Assembly: GCA_031553775.1 (NCBI GenBank)
Contig: JAVBLA010000005.1
Location: 1-64,000 of the forward strand
DNA length: 64,000 nt
Direction: 5' to 3'
Source of the DNA: JAISFI01 sp031553775
Lineage (GTDB): Bacteria > Bacteroidota > Bacteroidia > Bacteroidales > Azobacteroidaceae
The position numbers and the translations under genes were made by a program. Under the pieces are notes generated by a model that saw only the letters and a list, made by a program, of their open reading frames with translations, did not search any database and was not told the DNA's origin. Positions 7,562-16,370 of the stretch are shown here, piece by piece; the stretch's first letter is position 1, and every line of letters begins with the position of its first letter.

Positions 7562-8971
7562 ATGGACAGTCCGAAAAAGGACTGTTTCCGGCCGGAAAGT
7601 TCAAATATTTTATTTTTTTGTCTGTTGACTACCAGCAATATAATAGAAGAATACATCCAAAAGCACCAACTGTTTACACCGGGAGACAGGATTATTGTGG
7701 GATTGAGCGGAGGTGCAGACTCCGTTGCCTTACTGTATTATATCCGTCAGTCCGGTTATGATTGTATTGCCGCCCATTGTAATTTTCACCTCCGGGGAGA
7801 AGAATCTATGCGTGATGAAACTTTTTCCGGTAATTTCGCCAGTTCATTGCAAATACCCTTTGAAAAAATCGATTTTGACACACTTGCATTTGCAGCAAAG
7901 CACAAAATATCGGTAGAAATGGCTGCAAGAGAATTGCGCTATGCCTGGTTTGAAGAGTTAAGAATCAAATACCACGCTAATGTCATTGCCATTGCACATC
8001 ACCGGAATGATGATGTTGAAACGGTTCTGCTGAACATGATCCGGGGAACCGGTATCCGGGGACTCACCGGTATCCGTCCGAAAACTGGATTTATAGTACG
8101 GCCTTTACTTTGCCTGAATAAAGAAGAAATTCTGGAATATATCCAAAAAAAACAATTGCAGTATATTACCGACAGCACTAACCTGCAGGACGAATTTACC
8201 CGGAACAGGATCCGTAACAGGATTATTCCTCTATTGCAGGAAATCAATCCATCGGTACTGGATGCCATTAGCAGGACCTCCCGGCATCTTTCGCAAGTAG
8301 AAAAAATTTACTTTCCGGCTATTCAAAAAGGGATCGACTCTGTCTGTTCGTGCGGATCAACCGGTCAAACCCTGATCGATATTGAAAAATTACTGACATA
8401 TCCATCACCGGAGGCTTTGCTATATGAGATTTTATCGGAATACAATTTCAACAACTCCATTATCAACGAAATCGGGAATTCATTACATGCACAATCGGGC
8501 AAACAGTTTTTCTCTCCCACACACCGGCTTGTGAAAGACCGGAAGTATATGGAACTATCTCTCCGTACAGACAGCGAAGAAGAGCCAATGGAGTATACTC
8601 TTTCCGAACATACCGAAGCATGGGATATTCCTGTTCATTTAGAGTGCCGTTCTCTTCCTTATACCTCCGGATTTGTTTTCGAAACAAATAAAAATATCGC
8701 CTATTTTGACAAAGATCTTTTGCAATTCCCCTTAAAGTTACGCAAATGGGAGGAAGGCGATTTTTTTATTCCTTTCGGTATGAAGGGGCAGCAAAAAATC
8801 AGCAAATATTTCAAGGATCACCGGTTCAGCCTGCCGGAAAAAGAAAGAACCTGGCTTCTCTGCAGTGGAAATGATATTATCTGGGTAGTCGGACAAAGAA
8901 GCGATAACCGTTACCGCGTCACATCCGGCACCCGGAATATCTATCAAATCCGTTTCGGAGATATTGTTTGA
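7562..8971 (+). CDS. tilS: tRNA(Ile)-lysidine synthase
   Basis: A 469-aa cytoplasmic N-type ATP pyrophosphatase that converts cytidine-34 of tRNA-Ile(CAU) to lysidine. The PP-loop is GLSGGADSVALL (residues 47-58). IAHHRNDDVETVLLNMIRGTG and DSTNLQDEFTRNRIRN are typical TilS substrate-loop motifs, and the last 75 residues form the TilS C-terminal domain (LRKWEEGDFFIPFGM). The first 21 residues do not look conserved. With the transcription start predicted near 7553, the in-frame TTG at 7625 (giving LTTSNIIEEYIQ) is a credible alternative start. Divergent from guaB. Confidence 0.93.
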   Translation: MDSPKKDCFRPESSNILFFCLLTTSNIIEEYIQKHQLFTPGDRIIVGLSGGADSVALLYYIRQSGYDCIAAHCNFHLRGEESMRDETFSGNFASSLQIPFEKIDFDTLAFAAKHKISVEMAARELRYAWFEELRIKYHANVIAIAHHRNDDVETVLLNMIRGTGIRGLTGIRPKTGFIVRPLLCLNKEEILEYIQKKQLQYITDSTNLQDEFTRNRIRNRIIPLLQEINPSVLDAISRTSRHLSQVEKIYFPAIQKGIDSVCSCGSTGQTLIDIEKLLTYPSPEALLYEILSEYNFNNSIINEIGNSLHAQSGKQFFSPTHRLVKDRKYMELSLRTDSEEEPMEYTLSEHTEAWDIPVHLECRSLPYTSGFVFETNKNIAYFDKDLLQFPLKLRKWEEGDFFIPFGMKGQQKISKYFKDHRFSLPEKERTWLLCSGNDIIWVVGQRSDNRYRVTSGTRNIYQIRFGDIV

Positions 8972-9072
8972 TTTTTAGACCATTTCAGGCATATTGCAGA
9001 TCTACCCAGACTAAAAAAAACCGGTATTCATCATTTTTTTTTACTTTTTTTTCTCAAATAAAAAAAATACAT

Positions 9073-9080
9073 TACCTTTG
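9073..9080 (+). promoter_or_regulatory. Putative rho promoter -7 element
   Basis: TACCTTTG, an exact -7 match, preceded by A/T-rich DNA without a clear TTTG box. It would start transcription near 9087, about 185 nt upstream of the rho ATG. Confidence 0.55.
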
Positions 9081-9086
9081 TACCGA

Positions 9087-9271
9087 TTTACTTCACCTCA
9101 AAAGGGCAATGTATAAGCCTTATCCTTGGAACTAAATCGAATCTCAGCAAGAAAAACAAGCATTTTTGACAAGCAACAGACAAAACTCAAATTTATATGA
9201 GATTTGCTATTGCAAAAAAATGACAAAACTTATTCAACAATTCTGTAATTGATAATCACATTATTTTATTT
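9087..9271 (+). other. Long 5' leader of rho
   Basis: About 185 nt with no open frame of note. It contains a weak inverted repeat (CTCAAAT/ATGAG at about 9187-9203) and is A-rich just before the start. rho leaders are sites of autoregulation in other bacteria; whether this one is remains inference. The rest of 8972-9271 holds only A/T-rich DNA and the promoter. Confidence 0.4.
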
Positions 9272-11440
9272 ATGCAAAAGTACAACATCTCGCAACTCAA
9301 AGGGATGAATAAAGAAGAACTCGTTTCTTTGGCCAAAGAACTGGGCCTGAAAAAAGTCGAAAAACTAGAAAATGACGACCTGGTATATCAAATTCTGGAT
9401 CAACAAGCTATTGTAGGTGCAGCAAAAACAGCAGCCATGGCCAAAGAGCTGGAAGAAAAAAAACCTGACAGGAAAAGGACACAGGGAAATAACCGGTCCG
9501 GACAAAAACCTGCACCTAAAGCAGAAAAAGAAAACAAGGAAAATAGTCAGGCTAAAGAAGCAACCTTAATACAAACGGAAGAAAACAAAAATACTCCTAA
9601 AAAGAAAAATACCGAAAAGAAGGTCACTGCTGAAGAAAATGCAACGATAACTGCCAAACAGGAACCAAAAGTCGATGAAAAAAGCACCGGTTCCAAACAG
9701 AATAAAAATAAAACTGAGAAAAAAGTTGCCAAAACAAAAGAAACCAAAGCAGATGCCCCAATAAATATAGTTGCAGGAGAGCAAGTTGTTTCTACCCAGG
9801 AAAAACCCGGGACTGACACCGTTTTTAAGAGTAATGAGCCTGTTATAGAAACGGTAAAAGAAATACCGGCCGACAAACCAGCTTCCGCCCCAATAAATAC
9901 AGAAACAAAAACTATCAAAAACGAACCGAAAACGGTTAAAGTAACTACCCAGATCCAGGAAGCTAAACCTGCAGCAGAACCGGCAAGCCCCGGAAAACAA
10001 GTTGAAGCAGAAAAGCCACAACGCCTGGTATTCAGGCATAGTCCCAGTGTCAACAGTGTGATGGATAAAGTGCTTTTCGGCTCCAATCCAAAAAAGGATA
10101 AACAGCAAAAAAGCCAACAACAGCAACAAAATCTACAACAGCCAATAGCGGTGCCGCAACCCGTACAGCAACAAGCACCACAACAATTAGCAGTAGAACC
10201 TGTTCAATCTCAGGCTGCAACGAATAATAATAATAACAATAATAATAATAATAATAATCATAACCGTACTCCCAACGGAAACCAGCAGGCAAAAGAAAAA
10301 CCTTTTGAATTCGAAGGAATCCTGATCGGAACCGGAGTATTGGAAATTATCCAGGAAGGATATGGATTTCTGCGTTCTTCCGATTACAATTACCTTTCTT
10401 CTGCCGACGACATTTATGTATCGCAATCCCAGATCAAATTGTTCGGTCTGAGAACAGGAGATGTGGTGGAAGGTCCCATCCGTCCCCCGAAAGAAGGAGA
10501 AAAATTCTTTCCGCTGGTAAAAGTGGACCGGATTAACGGCCTCAGCCCCGAAGAAGTGCGCGACCGGGTACCTTTCGATCATCTGACTCCTTTGTTTCCT
10601 GAAGAAAAATTCAGGCTGACTGCCAGCATGAGTCCGAAGGTCAATGACCGGATATCCGTACGGGTAGTAGATCTCTTCTCTCCCATCGGGAAAGGACAAC
10701 GCGGATTGATCGTGGCTCAGCCTAAAACGGGTAAGACTATGTTGTTGAAAGATATTGCCAATGCCATTGCATGGAATCATCCGGAAGTATATATGATCGT
10801 TCTGCTAATCGACGAACGCCCGGAAGAAGTTACCGACATGCAACGCTCCGTAGATGCAGAAGTTATTGCTTCCACCTTCGACGAACCAGCCGAACGCCAT
10901 GTTAAAATAGCAGATATTGTCCTGAATAAAGCAAAAAGAATGGTAGAATGCGGACATGATGTGGTGATCTTATTAGACTCCATCACTCGCTTGGCCAGGG
11001 CATATAATACCGTACAACCTCCTTCCGGCAAAGTATTGTCCGGTGGTGTGGATGCCAATGCTCTTCAGAAACCGAAAAGATTTTTCGGAGCAGCCCGGAA
11101 TATCGAAAGAGGAGGCTCGTTGACCATTATAGCCACAGCGCTCACGGAAACCGGCTCTAAAATGGACGAAGTAATCTTCGAAGAATTCAAGGGTACGGGT
11201 AATATGGAATTACAACTCGACCGCCGCTTATCGAATAAACGGATCTATCCGGCTGTGGATATCACGGCTTCCAGCACACGTCGCGACGACCTGTTGCAGG
11301 GAGAAGAGACTCTGAACCGCATGTGGATCCTGCGCAAATACCTGTCGGATATGAACAGTATCGAAGCCATGGAATTTGTCAAAGACCGGTTAACGAAAAC
11401 GTACGACAACGAAGAGTTTTTAGCATCTATGAACGGCTAG
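9272..11440 (+). CDS. rho: Transcription termination factor Rho
   Basis: A 722-aa Rho, far above the roughly 420 aa of E. coli. Rho_N comprises residues 1-48 (MNKEELVSLAKELGL). Residues about 60-345 are a disordered Lys/Glu/Pro/Gln/Asn-rich insert with a 12-Asn tract near 318-330. The cold-shock-like RNA-binding domain follows (about 347-430, GYGFLRSSDYNY). The hexameric ATPase has P-loop AQPKTGKT (about residue 488), Walker B DVVILLDSITRLARAYN and the Q/R-loop region LSGGVDANALQKPKRFFGAA. It terminates transcription as an RNA translocase. Large inserts are typical of Bacteroidetes Rho; in B. thetaiotaomicron this region has been linked to phase separation. It has its own promoter and a long leader. 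Confidence 0.96.
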   Translation: MQKYNISQLKGMNKEELVSLAKELGLKKVEKLENDDLVYQILDQQAIVGAAKTAAMAKELEEKKPDRKRTQGNNRSGQKPAPKAEKENKENSQAKEATLIQTEENKNTPKKKNTEKKVTAEENATITAKQEPKVDEKSTGSKQNKNKTEKKVAKTKETKADAPINIVAGEQVVSTQEKPGTDTVFKSNEPVIETVKEIPADKPASAPINTETKTIKNEPKTVKVTTQIQEAKPAAEPASPGKQVEAEKPQRLVFRHSPSVNSVMDKVLFGSNPKKDKQQKSQQQQQNLQQPIAVPQPVQQQAPQQLAVEPVQSQAATNNNNNNNNNNNNHNRTPNGNQQAKEKPFEFEGILIGTGVLEIIQEGYGFLRSSDYNYLSSADDIYVSQSQIKLFGLRTGDVVEGPIRPPKEGEKFFPLVKVDRINGLSPEEVRDRVPFDHLTPLFPEEKFRLTASMSPKVNDRISVRVVDLFSPIGKGQRGLIVAQPKTGKTMLLKDIANAIAWNHPEVYMIVLLIDERPEEVTDMQRSVDAEVIASTFDEPAERHVKIADIVLNKAKRMVECGHDVVILLDSITRLARAYNTVQPPSGKVLSGGVDANALQKPKRFFGAARNIERGGSLTIIATALTETGSKMDEVIFEEFKGTGNMELQLDRRLSNKRIYPAVDITASSTRRDDLLQGEETLNRMWILRKYLSDMNSIEAMEFVKDRLTKTYDNEEFLASMNG
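10222..10258 (+). repeat. AAT/AAC trinucleotide tract in rho
   Basis: An in-frame microsatellite of AAT and AAC codons encodes the poly-Asn run inside Rho's disordered insert. Gain or loss of units would keep the frame. Confidence 0.9.
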
Positions 11441-11535
11441 ATTAACTTTTTTCACCTTTTTTCAAACAAAAAATTTTCTATTTTGTTATATAATCAAATT
11501 CACGAAAGATTATTAACAAATAGAAATTCAGAGTT

Positions 11536-12138
11536 ATGAAAAAGGTAGTATTATTCTCATTACTGGTTGGAGCAGTCACATTACTAAGCTCATGTGGAAC
11601 ATCTTACTCTCTGTTAAACAATAACGTTTACAACGACAGACCTATTACACCGAAATCAACTTTCAGTGTCGTACCTTACGATGCCTCCAAGTTGCCGGTA
11701 CAGATCTCTATATATGATGTGCAAAATATCCAGCGCGCCATTGCCAATGAGTTGTCTATACGAGGATTCAAGGAAGATCAATCGGGCAACGGAACCTATA
11801 AGGTGCTGACCACATTGTATTCTAAAGTAAATGTAGAAACCAAAGATGCCATACCCGACTGGGCTCCTGTAAGACCGGCTCTGGCTGGCACTATGGCTCC
11901 TATGTACCGGAGTTATTATGACGATGCTTCCATTATCGGGAGTATAGACAAAGAAGGTGTTTTAGCCGTTGATTTGATCGATGCCTCCAATAAACCTGTA
12001 TGGGATGCCGCTATCAGCTCTATCGTAGATAGTGGAGACGACCTCATTAAAGAGATCAAAGATCCGAAAGAGATCAACAAAGCTGCAGAAACTTTATTCA
12101 GCAAGTTCCCGATTCCGGCACCTACCGTTAAAAAGTAA
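11536..12138 (+). CDS. DUF4136-like lipoprotein
   Basis: A 200-aa exported lipoprotein: signal peptide with lipobox LLSSC (Cys20) followed by GTSYSLL. The body resembles DUF4136-type envelope lipoproteins, with IQRAIANELSIRGFKED (the family's usual region for a helix defining residual protein ageing) and a C-terminal segment about a sum over components (INKAAETLFSKFPIPAPT). No catalytic motif is visible. Periplasmic or outer-membrane attachment is inferred. It lies 95 nt after rho with no terminator seen between, so some read-through is possible. Function unknown. Confidence 0.75.
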   Translation: MKKVVLFSLLVGAVTLLSSCGTSYSLLNNNVYNDRPITPKSTFSVVPYDASKLPVQISIYDVQNIQRAIANELSIRGFKEDQSGNGTYKVLTTLYSKVNVETKDAIPDWAPVRPALAGTMAPMYRSYYDDASIIGSIDKEGVLAVDLIDASNKPVWDAAISSIVDSGDDLIKEIKDPKEINKAAETLFSKFPIPAPTVKK

Positions 12139-12186
12139 TCCCGAAGGATGAATCGATCCTTTCTGCACGGAATATTCTGATAATTA

Positions 12187-12247
12187 TAGCCACGAATCTC
12201 ACGAATGAACTCAAAACAAGAATGTTTATTTGTGTCGTTCGTGGCTA
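12187..12247. repeat. Inverted repeat TAGCCACGAA/TTCGTGGCTA
   Basis: Two perfect 10-bp arms (12187-12196 and 12238-12247) are separated by 41 nt, with an internal CACGAATCTCACGAAT direct repeat. The words resemble a CACGAAT-type intergenic repeat seen in many Bacteroidetes. It lies between the lipoprotein and the outer-membrane protein genes. Confidence 0.6.
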
Positions 12248-12295
12248 ATTTGCTACAATAAAACCATTATTTTATCATCCATAACATATTTTACA

Positions 12296-12832
12296 ATGAA
12301 AAAGATAGTTGTATTACTGATCCTGGCATGTTTCGGAACTCTTTCCCGTGCCCAATCAGAAGCCGGCGATTTATATCTCGGACTGCAAGGATCTTATGTT
12401 ACCAATTATAAAAATTTTACCGCAGGAATCAGGGGCGGATACCATTTCAGTTCCATGTTCGAATTGAACCTGGCATTCAATACCAACCCCTGGATAAGGT
12501 ATACGGAGGAAGACGGCTCCAAATTCGATGCACAAATGTACGTAGTCGACCTGAATGCCCATTTCTATGTGATCAATAATAAAACCTGGGGAATGGCACC
12601 TATTGCAGGACTTTCCTATTTTTACGGGAAAGAAGAAAGGGTTACCGGTCACTCTAATTATTTCAACGGAGACTCCGACAGTCTGGTTGGTTTCAATTTA
12701 GGCTGGGACATCCGGTATAATCTGGGAGAAAACTGGCGCATAGACGGATTTTGGAAATACGCCATGTTCAAAGACGATAACAGCCACCATGTTTTCGGAT
12801 TGGGAGTAGGATACAGTTTCAACGTATTTTAA
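12296..12832 (+). CDS. Small outer-membrane beta-barrel protein
   Basis: A 178-aa exported protein. The chosen ATG opens a clean signal peptide (MKKIVVLLILACFGTLSRAQ); an in-frame ATG 66 nt upstream would add a poor N-terminus. The mature part alternates polar and hydrophobic residues in amphipathic strands (GLQGSYVTNYKNFTAGIRGG, MYVVDLNAHFYVI, FNLGWDIRYNL) and ends in an aromatic residue (VGYSFNVF), as expected of an 8-stranded OmpX/OmpW-like barrel. Its 3' end overlaps the convergent gene by 4 bp. The specific function is unknown. Confidence 0.75.
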   Translation: MKKIVVLLILACFGTLSRAQSEAGDLYLGLQGSYVTNYKNFTAGIRGGYHFSSMFELNLAFNTNPWIRYTEEDGSKFDAQMYVVDLNAHFYVINNKTWGMAPIAGLSYFYGKEERVTGHSNYFNGDSDSLVGFNLGWDIRYNLGENWRIDGFWKYAMFKDDNSHHVFGLGVGYSFNVF

Positions 12833-14289
12833 AATCTTTCCATGCTTTTAATCCCTTCCCGGTTGAAAGCAATACGGTAACGTTTCAGTTCTAACTGGTC
12901 GAGATATTCGTACCGGAGGATAAAATTCATATAATAAATTTTATCTCCCTCAATGATCTTATAATCAGATATTTCATCGGTAATATACAGAGGAACACGG
13001 GGATCGTCCATTTTCCGGATAAAATGTACCAGGTTGAACCGCAGGATATTATTGACTCCCGAAACAGGGTAGATATTCGATTGGTTGATATTGGTCCGGT
13101 CTAACTGCATACGTAGACGGTATAAAATAATTTTCTCGTCGTTAATCCTGTTTTCCGCCTCCAGGATGGCCGAACGGTTTCGCAATTGCCTGACTTCAGC
13201 AGGCAAATGAAATTCTTTCACAAACGACTGACTCTCTTTATACCAGCCGATCAAAGCATCGTTGATGCTGATATCCGTTTTATTATCAAAATATTTACTA
13301 TCCAGTTTATGCGAAAAATAATACCGGGACAATTCCTTGATCCGGTCTTTCAGCATATAACCCACCACCAGGGCTATGAATAGAGGCAACGTAAAATTTC
13401 CATATTTCAATTGAAAAGAAAATGCAATGATCGTTGCAAAGATCATGGAAATACCGGCAGCCAGGCTATAATAAAACTGGCGGACAAAAGCGCCGTCTTC
13501 ACGCATTTTTGCTTTCAGGAAAAGCTGGCTCTCAATATACTTTTTCAATGCCCCGAAACGGCTGATCACATCCCTGTTGCAAGAATCACTGTTTTTTTCT
13601 ATGACCGGAAATCCATGTTCTTTTTTATACCTGATCTCGTCATTGATCAATACCAAAAGCATTTTCCTGCATTTTTCGTATACTTTTACATATTCATCAT
13701 CCAGGTTTTTCAGTAATTTGAAGGTATGCAGCTCAATCACGTTGCTCATAAACTCATCTCCGAACAGATAGTATTCAAAAACACTTTGTTCAACAGTAGG
13801 GACATTGATAATATGCCTGAGTTTACGATATTCGGCGGCCATTTGTGATGCGTGCTTTACATAAGCATTGACAAGCAATTCTCGATCTTCTTCGGTTTGC
13901 GAAGAGCAAATATGCAGGATATCATCCCTCAGGGAGCTCTTCACAATAGATTGGAACATCTTGATATGCATCTCATATTCGGCGATGTTTGTGCGCGACG
14001 GATCCGAAGCAACTTTCTTACACGATTCCCTGATAAGCCTGAGTGGCAAAGCATCCGGGTCGGCCATATCCCTCAGCAGGTAAATGGGTGTAATTAAGCG
14101 GACATTCGATTTCACATCCCGGTAAAAATCCAGTTTGGAATAAGTATACTTATTTACGTCCAGCGAATTCGGAATAAACACCCACATATTCATCGAAAAG
14201 TCGTTGACCTCCCGCTCCCTTTGAGCTGTGAAGCCAACTTTCATCTCGATCGAGAATTTATCGTGTATTTTGATATGTTCTTCTATCAT
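12829..14289 (-). CDS. Conserved-looking protein of unknown function, two TM segments
   Basis: A 486-aa protein I do not recognise. It lacks a signal peptide. A charged helical N-terminal half (about 1-265) precedes two adjacent hydrophobic segments (about 268-311, FYYSLAAGISMIFATIIAFS and FTLPLFIALVVGYML). A second soluble half has a coiled-coil-like stretch (about 360-395) and a beta-rich end. The hairpin topology would place both halves in the cytoplasm. It overlaps the convergent barrel gene by 4 bp and is divergent from the sensor kinase, with facing -7 elements about 12 bp apart, so shared regulation is possible. Confidence 0.7.
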   Translation of the reverse strand: MIEEHIKIHDKFSIEMKVGFTAQREREVNDFSMNMWVFIPNSLDVNKYTYSKLDFYRDVKSNVRLITPIYLLRDMADPDALPLRLIRESCKKVASDPSRTNIAEYEMHIKMFQSIVKSSLRDDILHICSSQTEEDRELLVNAYVKHASQMAAEYRKLRHIINVPTVEQSVFEYYLFGDEFMSNVIELHTFKLLKNLDDEYVKVYEKCRKMLLVLINDEIRYKKEHGFPVIEKNSDSCNRDVISRFGALKKYIESQLFLKAKMREDGAFVRQFYYSLAAGISMIFATIIAFSFQLKYGNFTLPLFIALVVGYMLKDRIKELSRYYFSHKLDSKYFDNKTDISINDALIGWYKESQSFVKEFHLPAEVRQLRNRSAILEAENRINDEKIILYRLRMQLDRTNINQSNIYPVSGVNNILRFNLVHFIRKMDDPRVPLYITDEISDYKIIEGDKIYYMNFILRYEYLDQLELKRYRIAFNREGIKSMERF

Positions 14290-14336
14290 GACCTGGTTGA
14301 ATACCGGAAATTTTACATATTTAATTACCCGGCGTG

Positions 14337-14344
14337 CAAAGTTA
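14337..14344 (-). promoter_or_regulatory. Putative -7 element for the unknown membrane protein
   Basis: TAACTTTG on the minus strand, about 48 nt upstream of the ATG at 14289. No clear -33 box. Confidence 0.4.
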
Positions 14345-14356
14345 TGAAAAAATACT

Positions 14357-14364
14357 TACTTTTG
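14357..14364 (+). promoter_or_regulatory. Putative -7 element of sensor kinase gene
   Basis: TACTTTTG matches TAnnTTTG. It ends 6 nt before the ATG at 14370, so transcription would begin at or next to the start codon and give a leaderless mRNA. Confidence 0.4.
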
Positions 14365-14369
14365 TATGT

Positions 14370-15575
14370 ATGAAAACCCGTTTCCTGCTGATTATTACCC
14401 TGATATTTCTGAGCCTGGTATTTGCATGTACCTACCAGGGATATTGGTTGCATAATTTGTACAGCAAGCAATTTGCCCAGATGGAAGTAGATATCATGAC
14501 TGCCATGCGTAATGCTGACGACCAGAGCATATCCTGGAAAAACGGCAAACGTCAAGTGGCCGGATTTTCTACCTATAACGACCTTTTACAATCGGAGCTG
14601 ATATTGAAAGGCATTAATATTCCTTCATTTACAGAGATTTTCGATTTGGAAACCCAGGAAGTCACCCATGTCATACCAGCCGACACCTCAACGATCCGGA
14701 GAACAGATTACCGGTCTTTTGTATTCCCCTTCGACATTAAAGGAAAATACGCATACAGGTTGAACATCAAGAAACCGGAATATTTTATTGTCAGGCAAAT
14801 GTCGGGTATTATTGCAACATCCCTGCTATTGGTAATCCTTCTATTCTTCACCTACTTCTACTTACTGAAACTTATTTTCAGACAAAAATCGCTGGATGAA
14901 ATCAAAAGCGATTTTATCAATAACATGACACATGAACTGAAAACACCAATTTCCGTAGCCTATGCCGCTAACGATGCCCTGCTGAATTATAATATGAAAA
15001 ATGACAAAGAGAAACTGGAAAAATACCTGCGTATTTCCCAGGAGCAATTGCAGCATCTTTCGGGACTGGTAGAGCAAATCCTTACGATGTCGGCTGAAGA
15101 ACGAAAAAACCTGAAATTATCTCCGGAGAATATTCCATTGAATACTTTTTTAGAAGCTTTGAAAGAACAATACCTAATGAAAGCTTCTAAAAAAACAGAG
15201 ATAACCATCGACATCCGGCCTGAAGATCTATCGGTTCGCGCCGACAAAGTCCACTTTCAGAATATCATATCCAATCTATTGGAAAATGCATCTAAATATT
15301 CCGGAGAAAGTGTGGATATCCTCGTGTCTGCCAGTAAACAGGGAGAACGAATCCGAATCAGCATACAGGACAATGGGAATGGGATTCCTGCTGCCTCCCT
15401 TCCAAGGATTTTCGATAAATTTTACCGGGTTCCTTCCGGAAACGTCCACAATGTAAAAGGGTACGGATTGGGATTATCGTATATTAAAACAATCATGGAA
15501 AAACACGGGGGAAGTATTAGTGTGGAAAGCAAAGAAGGAGAAGGAAGCTGCTTTTACCTGAATTTCCCAGTCTGA
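14370..15575 (+). CDS. Membrane sensor histidine kinase
   Basis: A 401-aa kinase starting at MKTRFLL; an upstream in-frame start is less likely because a promoter overlaps it. TM1 (about 5-22) and TM2 (about 144-166) bracket a periplasmic sensor of about 120 aa with no recognised domain. The HisKA box is NNMTHELKTP with His188. The ATPase domain has N-box NLLENASKYS, G1 DNGNGIP, F-box FDKFYR and G2 GYGLGLSYI. It should autophosphorylate and pass phosphate to the OmpR-type regulator encoded 89 nt downstream. The pair resembles RprX/RprY-type systems of Bacteroides in architecture, but I cannot assign orthology. Confidence 0.93.
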   Translation: MKTRFLLIITLIFLSLVFACTYQGYWLHNLYSKQFAQMEVDIMTAMRNADDQSISWKNGKRQVAGFSTYNDLLQSELILKGINIPSFTEIFDLETQEVTHVIPADTSTIRRTDYRSFVFPFDIKGKYAYRLNIKKPEYFIVRQMSGIIATSLLLVILLFFTYFYLLKLIFRQKSLDEIKSDFINNMTHELKTPISVAYAANDALLNYNMKNDKEKLEKYLRISQEQLQHLSGLVEQILTMSAEERKNLKLSPENIPLNTFLEALKEQYLMKASKKTEITIDIRPEDLSVRADKVHFQNIISNLLENASKYSGESVDILVSASKQGERIRISIQDNGNGIPAASLPRIFDKFYRVPSGNVHNVKGYGLGLSYIKTIMEKHGGSISVESKEGEGSCFYLNFPV

Positions 15576-15614
15576 GTTTTTTCAGTTTTAGAACAAAATC
15601 AACATAATTGAAAA

Positions 15615-15660
15615 TACGCTGATTCAATTTTAGTTGTCAATTTTCAATTATCAATTATTT
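15615..15660. repeat. TCAATTTTCAATTATCAATT-type intergenic repeat
   Basis: Short tandem CAATTTTCAATTATCAATT words fill the spacer between kinase and regulator genes. It is the same A/T word family as at 34903-34942, 40687-40727 and 53258-53278. Confidence 0.5.
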
Positions 15661-15664
15661 AGTC

Positions 15665-16351
15665 ATGGAAGAAAAAATAAAACTCTTATTGGTAGAAGAC
15701 GAATCCGCATTAGCCATGATCGTCAAAGACGTTCTCGAGAAAGAAGGATTTTCCGTAGAATGGGCCGCCAACGGTAACCTGGGGCTCAAATCATTCCATG
15801 CATTCAAACCGGATATTGTGGTAGCCGATATCATGATGCCCCTGTTAGACGGGATGGAAATGGCCCGGCAAATAAGGCAAAACGACCGGCACACCCCCAT
15901 TCTGTTTTTAAGTGCAAAATCCAAAACGGAAGATGTGGTTCAGGGATTTGAAACCGGTGGGAACGACTACCTGAAAAAACCATTCGGCATGGATGAATTG
16001 ATTGTCCGTATCAAGGGTTTGTTGAACAGGAATATCGGCGGCAAAAAAGAAGAACCGAAAATATACCAGATCGGAAAATACACTTTTGATATTATTCATC
16101 AGACGCTTACATTCGATGAATCTGCAGAAAGCCTGTCTCACCGGGAAACGGAAATATTAGAGCGGTTATGCAAGAATCAGAATAATATTCTCGATAACCG
16201 CTCTGTGTTGTTGGAACTCTGGGGTGATGATGATTTTTTCAATACCCGCAGTCTCCATGTGTTTATTGTAAAGTTAAGGAAGAAACTGTTGCAGGATCCC
16301 AAAATTCAAATCATCAATATCCGGGGAGTAGGATATAAATTGGTATTTTGA
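15665..16351 (+). CDS. OmpR/PhoB-family response regulator
   Basis: A 228-aa regulator. The receiver domain (1-120) has the acidic pair Glu11-Asp12, the phospho-acceptor Asp55 in VVADIMMP, Ser83 at the switch position and Lys105 before Pro (KKPF). The C-terminal winged-helix domain (about 130-228) has LSHRETEILERLCKNQNNI and the typical ending VFIVKLRKKLL...IINIRGVGYKLVF. It is the partner of the upstream kinase. Its targets are unknown; it ends 20 bp from the convergent GH92 gene. Confidence 0.94.
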   Translation: MEEKIKLLLVEDESALAMIVKDVLEKEGFSVEWAANGNLGLKSFHAFKPDIVVADIMMPLLDGMEMARQIRQNDRHTPILFLSAKSKTEDVVQGFETGGNDYLKKPFGMDELIVRIKGLLNRNIGGKKEEPKIYQIGKYTFDIIHQTLTFDESAESLSHRETEILERLCKNQNNILDNRSVLLELWGDDDFFNTRSLHVFIVKLRKKLLQDPKIQIINIRGVGYKLVF

Positions 16352-16370
16352 CATTGGGGGTTATGAATCA

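Noticed and set aside
9547..10292. Long minus-strand frames opposite the rho insert
   Set aside because: They are complements of low-complexity Lys/Glu/Asn codons, giving Phe/Ser/Tyr-rich nonsense; rho is the real gene.
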